From: Acidobacteriota bacterium
Lineage (GTDB): Bacteria > Acidobacteriota > Holophagae > Holophagales > Holophagaceae
Direction: 5' to 3'
Length of the DNA stretch: 64,000 nucleotides
Assembly: GCA_021794095.1 (NCBI GenBank)
Contig: JAJYRN010000002.1
Span: forward strand, 278,520-342,519
Shown here: positions 60,648 to 64,000 of the stretch, piece by piece
Layout: each line of letters starts with the position of its first letter
How positions within the stretch are numbered: the stretch's first letter is position 1
The notes under the pieces: generated by a model
What the model was told of the DNA's origin: nothing
Databases searched by the model: none
Seen by the model: only the letters and a program-made list of their open reading frames with translations
Position numbers and translations under genes: made by a program

Positions 60648-62723
60648 ATGACGCGTGTACCCATGGACCCGATCCCCTATCCGCCCACCCGCAGGGATGC
60701 CGTGGTCGAGGACTACTTCGGCACTCAGGTGCCGGATCCCTATCGTTGGCTGGAGGATGACAACAGCCCTGAGACCCAGGCCTGGGTGGAGGCCCAGAAC
60801 CAGGCCACCTTCGACTATCTGGCGAAGATTCCCGCGCGGAAAGGCCTTCTGGAGCGGCTGACGAAGCTCTACGACTTCGAGAAATACTCGGTCCCCTTCC
60901 AGCGGGGCGGGCGCTGCTTCTTCACCTGCAACACGGGCCTGGAGCCCCAGGGGAAGCTCTATTGGACCCAGGGCCCTGAAGGCGAGCCCAAGATCCTGCT
61001 GGATCCCAACACCCTCTCCACGGATGGCACCGTGGCCCTGGCGGGCCTGAGCGTGACCGCCGATGGCACCCGCGCCGCCTACGCCATCGCCGAAGCAGGC
61101 TCAGACTGGCTCACCTGGCGTGTCCGCGAGGTGGCCAGCGGGGTGGATCTCCCGGACGAAATCCACTGGTCCAAGGCCAGCGGCGCCACCTGGCGGAAGG
61201 ATGGCAGCGGGTTCTACTACAGCCGCTACGATGCTCCAAAGCCCGGCGACACCCTCAAAGGCATCAACCAGAACCACCAGGTCTGGTTCCACCGGCTGGG
61301 GACGCCGCAGGCCGAGGATGCGCTGATCTACCAGCGGGCGGATCATCCCGACTGGTATCTGAGCGCCACCGTGACCGACGATGGCCGCTGGCTCGTCATC
61401 ACCGCCGAGCAGGGTACCGATCCCAGGACGAGCCTTTTCATCCTGGATCTCGCAGGGCCGGATGCGAGGGTCATGCCTCTGCTGGAGGCCATGGATGCCA
61501 GCTACTCCGTCATCGGCAATGACGGGGATACGTTCTTCGTCCTGACGGATCAGGAGGCATCCCGCTACCGGTTGGTGGCCCTCCGCCCAGGCCAGGCCCA
61601 GCCAACCCAGTGGCGGACGTTGATTCCCGAAGCCGAGGGCCTGGATGTCCTGGCCGGTGTCTCCCTCGTCGGCAACCAGTTTGTGGCCGACTGGATGCAC
61701 GATGCCCACACCCGCATCACCTTCCATGGTCTGGACGGAGTGGAGATCGGCGAACTGGCGCTGCCCGCCCTCGGTACCGCCGGGGGCTTCGCTGGGTCAC
61801 GGGAGGATCTGGACACCTTCTATGCCTTCACGAACTTCACCTATCCCACCACCCTGTACCGCTACGACTTCCGCACCCGGGAAAGCAAGCTGTTCCGGGC
61901 CCCGAAGGTGGACTTCGATCCTGCGGCCTACGAAACGAAGCAGGTCTTCTACCCCAGCAAGGACGGCACGAAGATCCCCCTGTTCCTCACCTACAGGAAG
62001 GGGCTGGCACTGGATGGCCAGAATCCGACGCTGCTCTACGGCTACGGCGGGTTCAACATCCCGCTGACCCCATCGTTCTCGTCCTCCCGGGTGGCCTGGC
62101 TGGAGATGGGAGGCGTCTATGCCGTGGCGAACCTCCGCGGCGGCGGCGAGTACGGCATGGACTGGTACAACGCCGGGCGGCTGGCACACAAGCAGAACGT
62201 GTTTGACGATTTCATGGCCGCGGCCGAGTGGCTGATCCACGAGAAATACACGAGCACTCCGAAGCTGGCCATCCAGGGCGGCAGCAACGGCGGGCTTCTC
62301 GTGGGCGCCTGCATGACCCAGCGGCCGGAGCTCTTCGGCGCCTGTCTGCCCGCGGTGGGCGTCCTGGACATGCTGCGTTTCCACCTTTTCACCCTGGGCT
62401 GGGGCTGGAAGAGCGACTACGGCAGCAGCGAGACCAAGGAGGGCTTCGAGACCCTCCTCCGCTACAGCCCGCTGCACGCCATCCGGCCGGGCGTGAACTA
62501 TCCACCGACCCTCATCACCACCAGCGACCACGACGACCGCGTGGTGCCGGCCCACAGCTTCAAGTTCGCCGCGGCCTTGCAGGCCGGGCAGGCGGGGCCT
62601 GCGCCCATCCTCATCCGCGTGGAAGTCCGCGCCGGCCACGGCGCCGGCAAGCCCACGGACAAGATCCTGGCCGAACTGGCCGATCAGTACGCCTTCCTGG
62701 TAGAGAACCTGGAGATGGACTAG
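60648..62723 (+). CDS. Prolyl oligopeptidase family serine peptidase (S9A)
   Basis: 691 residues. N-terminal beta-propeller entry [26 protein letters not shown] is typical of prolyl oligopeptidase. Catalytic Ser in [11 protein letters not shown], Asp in [10 protein letters not shown], His in [12 protein letters not shown]. It cuts short peptides after proline, probably in the cytosol as no signal peptide is seen. ATG 60648 has GGAGG eight bases upstream. Its stop shares the CTAG with the stop of the convergent gene at 62720. Confidence 0.95.
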   Translation: MTRVPMDPIPYPPTRRDAVVEDYFGTQVPDPYRWLEDDNSPETQAWVEAQNQATFDYLAKIPARKGLLERLTKLYDFEKYSVPFQRGGRCFFTCNTGLEPQGKLYWTQGPEGEPKILLDPNTLSTDGTVALAGLSVTADGTRAAYAIAEAGSDWLTWRVREVASGVDLPDEIHWSKASGATWRKDGSGFYYSRYDAPKPGDTLKGINQNHQVWFHRLGTPQAEDALIYQRADHPDWYLSATVTDDGRWLVITAEQGTDPRTSLFILDLAGPDARVMPLLEAMDASYSVIGNDGDTFFVLTDQEASRYRLVALRPGQAQPTQWRTLIPEAEGLDVLAGVSLVGNQFVADWMHDAHTRITFHGLDGVEIGELALPALGTAGGFAGSREDLDTFYAFTNFTYPTTLYRYDFRTRESKLFRAPKVDFDPAAYETKQVFYPSKDGTKIPLFLTYRKGLALDGQNPTLLYGYGGFNIPLTPSFSSSRVAWLEMGGVYAVANLRGGGEYGMDWYNAGRLAHKQNVFDDFMAAAEWLIHEKYTSTPKLAIQGGSNGGLLVGACMTQRPELFGACLPAVGVLDMLRFHLFTLGWGWKSDYGSSETKEGFETLLRYSPLHAIRPGVNYPPTLITTSDHDDRVVPAHSFKFAAALQAGQAGPAPILIRVEVRAGHGAGKPTDKILAELADQYAFLVENLEMD

Positions 62724-63184
62724 GACGCGTGGGGGAACTGGAAGCCCCACGCGGCTTCCGGCAGGCGGATCTCGCCGCCGAGGTTGGCGGCACGGGCCAT
62801 GAGGGCGCAGGTGACCAGGCCCAGGACGAGACAGCCAAGCAGGCACCAGCGGGGCACTGCGGCCTGCTTGCGGGCCTGGAACAGCCCGGCCAAGGCGAGG
62901 AGGCCCGTGGCAATGGCGACGATCAGGGCGAGCAGGGCCGCATCCTCATGGGTGTTGATGCGTGCGGCGGAAACGCCGGGCAGCGTCTGGACCAGATCGC
63001 CCGCATAACCCCCGGTGAAGTAGGCCGCGCCGGCGGCGAGTGCGGTCAACACCATGCCCCCGAGGGCGGCGGTCTGGAGATCCCGGCTCTTCTGGCGCAG
63101 GCTCCAGAGCAGCAGCAACAGCGCGAAGGGGGCCCCCATGACGGGCGCGTGGTTGAGGATCAAGTGCGCATGTGCCCAGTTCAT
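62720..63184 (-). CDS. Small multispan membrane protein, DUF2231-like
   Basis: 154 residues, ATG 63184 with AGGAGA six bases upstream. Four membrane helices, starting MNWAHAHLILNHAPVMGAPF, which recalls DUF2231 heme-containing or cytochrome-like membrane proteins with early His pairs (HAHLILNHAP). Mid-region AAYFTGGYAGDLVQ. Function unknown. Its stop overlaps the peptidase stop. Confidence 0.72.
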   Translation of the reverse strand: MNWAHAHLILNHAPVMGAPFALLLLLWSLRQKSRDLQTAALGGMVLTALAAGAAYFTGGYAGDLVQTLPGVSAARINTHEDAALLALIVAIATGLLALAGLFQARKQAAVPRWCLLGCLVLGLVTCALMARAANLGGEIRLPEAAWGFQFPHAS

Positions 63185-63349
63185 CCGGATTTCTCCTGGC
63201 AGGCCTGAAGCCCAGCACAGGTTAGCCCGCTTTGGGGATCGTGAAGGCATGACCTGCGAATTTCTGCTTCAGGCGTTCCAGAGCCCAACCGATAAGCAGG
63301 GAAGCGGCTTTCCGGAAGTGGTTTCTGGACAGTCCAGTGGAGATCTCTT

Positions 63350-63847
63350 ATGAAGCTTGTGACCCTTCTGTCTGCTGCCGTCCTGCTGGTTCTTCCCCTG
63401 AGGGCCAGCGACTATGACGCCCTGGGCAAGACCCTCAAGCATGCCTGGCCCCATTGCGCCACCGTGGCCGTGGTCTGTGATGCTGCCAGTAGTCGCGGCG
63501 CGGTGGACGCGCTTGCGGCCTCCCTCCCCGGCATGAAGCTCATGGTGGTGGATGTGAAAGGCCCGCAGGAACTCGGGAGGGCCATTGCCACCCTGGGACA
63601 GCACAAGCCCGATGCCGTGGTCCTGGTGGCCGGGGATCATGTGGTCGGGGATGGTTCCAGCGCGGCTTCGTTCCTCATCCAGCGCATGGCTGCGCTGAAG
63701 GTGCCGACCGCCGCCACCACCGAGCAGGCCCTCAAGCAGGGAGCGGTGCTGGCTGTGGGCCCGAGTACGGGTGGGAAGGTGATGGCCAACGCGCGGGCCG
63801 CCAGTGCCACCGGTGCTGCCATTCCGGCGGGCGCGGTCCAGATCTGA
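63350..63847 (+). CDS. Secreted protein, unknown function
   Basis: 165 residues. Signal peptide MKLVTLLSAAVLLVLPLRAS, then an alpha/beta domain with repeated strands (VAVVCDAASSRG, KLMVVDVKGPQELGRAI, DAVVLVAGDHVVGD) that suggests a periplasmic-binding or Rossmann-like fold. No family is assigned. It has GGAG eight bases before ATG and no neighbour on the same transcript in view; the repeat element begins 28 bp past its stop. Confidence 0.7.
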   Translation: MKLVTLLSAAVLLVLPLRASDYDALGKTLKHAWPHCATVAVVCDAASSRGAVDALAASLPGMKLMVVDVKGPQELGRAIATLGQHKPDAVVLVAGDHVVGDGSSAASFLIQRMAALKVPTAATTEQALKQGAVLAVGPSTGGKVMANARAASATGAAIPAGAVQI

Positions 63848-63874
63848 TCGCGTTCAAAGGTGCGGCCGGGTTCC

Positions 63875-64000
63875 TAAGGAGCTGGAACGGAATAATCGTT
63901 GCCATCGTTGACGCCCAGCCGCGATGCATCCGCAAGGAAGGGCCCGCAGGGCCATGTGGTTCATGGTTCAAGGGCCCTGACGCCGCGGGGCGCGCGGATG
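63875..64000. repeat. Second copy of the MITE-like element, cut by window end
   Basis: 126 bp identical to the complement of 54032-54157. It starts TAAGGAGCTGGAACGG and runs off the window. Like the first copy, the same end faces the 3' end of a gene. Confidence 0.9.

Overview
The window is GC-rich chromosomal DNA from a Gram-negative bacterium. LpxC (lipid A synthesis), a PilQ secretin, an RlpA-type lipoprotein, TonB-like domains and numerous lipoprotein signals all point to an outer membrane. The gene mix resembles Acidobacteriota, perhaps the Holophaga/Geothrix branch: an anaerobic-type heme pathway with HemN and HemL, the non-mevalonate enzyme IspD, type IV pili, and BlaI/M56 and LytS/LytTR regulation. 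That placement is inference from gene content, not from a marker gene. Most of the window is housekeeping DNA. No prophage, integrase, transposase gene, CRISPR array or defence island was seen.

Layout. 1-5 kb: a partial SanA/YdcF-like gene, a large lipoprotein that looks like a metal-site-less CehA/McbA (PHP) relative, and dnaB. 5-8 kb (minus strand): a 2-oxoacid dehydrogenase E2 and gatA. 8-14.4 kb: a DnaJ/TPR protein and a PP2C phosphatase, then the type IV pilus assembly operon pilMNOPQ with its own promoter and terminator. 14.5-20 kb: small proteins, a divergent 3-hydroxyacyl-CoA dehydrogenase, a second PP2C, an RdgC-like pair, a cell-wall amidase, a lipoprotein and tRNA-Thr(CGU). 20.3-23.1 kb: tpx, a UPF0173 hydrolase and purD. 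23.2-27.8 kb: a tandem array of LytS-type histidine kinases (one broken, three intact) ending in a LytTR response regulator. 27.8-31.7 kb (minus): 3-hydroxybutyryl-CoA dehydrogenase, speA and queG. 31.7-35.5 kb: a cysteine-less YedF-like protein, pgsA, a DUF502 protein, an SDR and aroC.

35.6-42 kb is a heme operon, hemC-D-B-L-E-N, taking glutamate-semialdehyde to protoporphyrinogen-level precursors; hemA and the last steps are not here. Copies of a period-9 intergenic repeat sit before hemL and before hemN. 42.1-44.7 kb: a small secreted phosphatase-like protein and a BlaI/M56-peptidase pair with a clear operator-promoter. 44.7-53.8 kb (minus): lpxC followed by the histidine operon hisD-[hisC+HAD]-B-H-A-F-IE-Z-G. 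This encodes every step of histidine synthesis if the HAD domain fused to HisC is the histidinol-phosphate phosphatase. 53.9-63.2 kb: ispD, rlpA, a DUF4388 protein, tyrS, phoH, a prolyl oligopeptidase and small membrane proteins.

The most unusual DNA is a roughly 277-bp element at 53,881-54,157 with perfect 19-bp terminal inverted repeats and two internal hairpins. Half of it (126 bp, identical by eye) recurs in inverted orientation at the right edge of the window. The kinase array also records its own history: a duplicated purD tail, a deletion at a 3-bp repeat, and a nearly identical tract shared by two paralogues.
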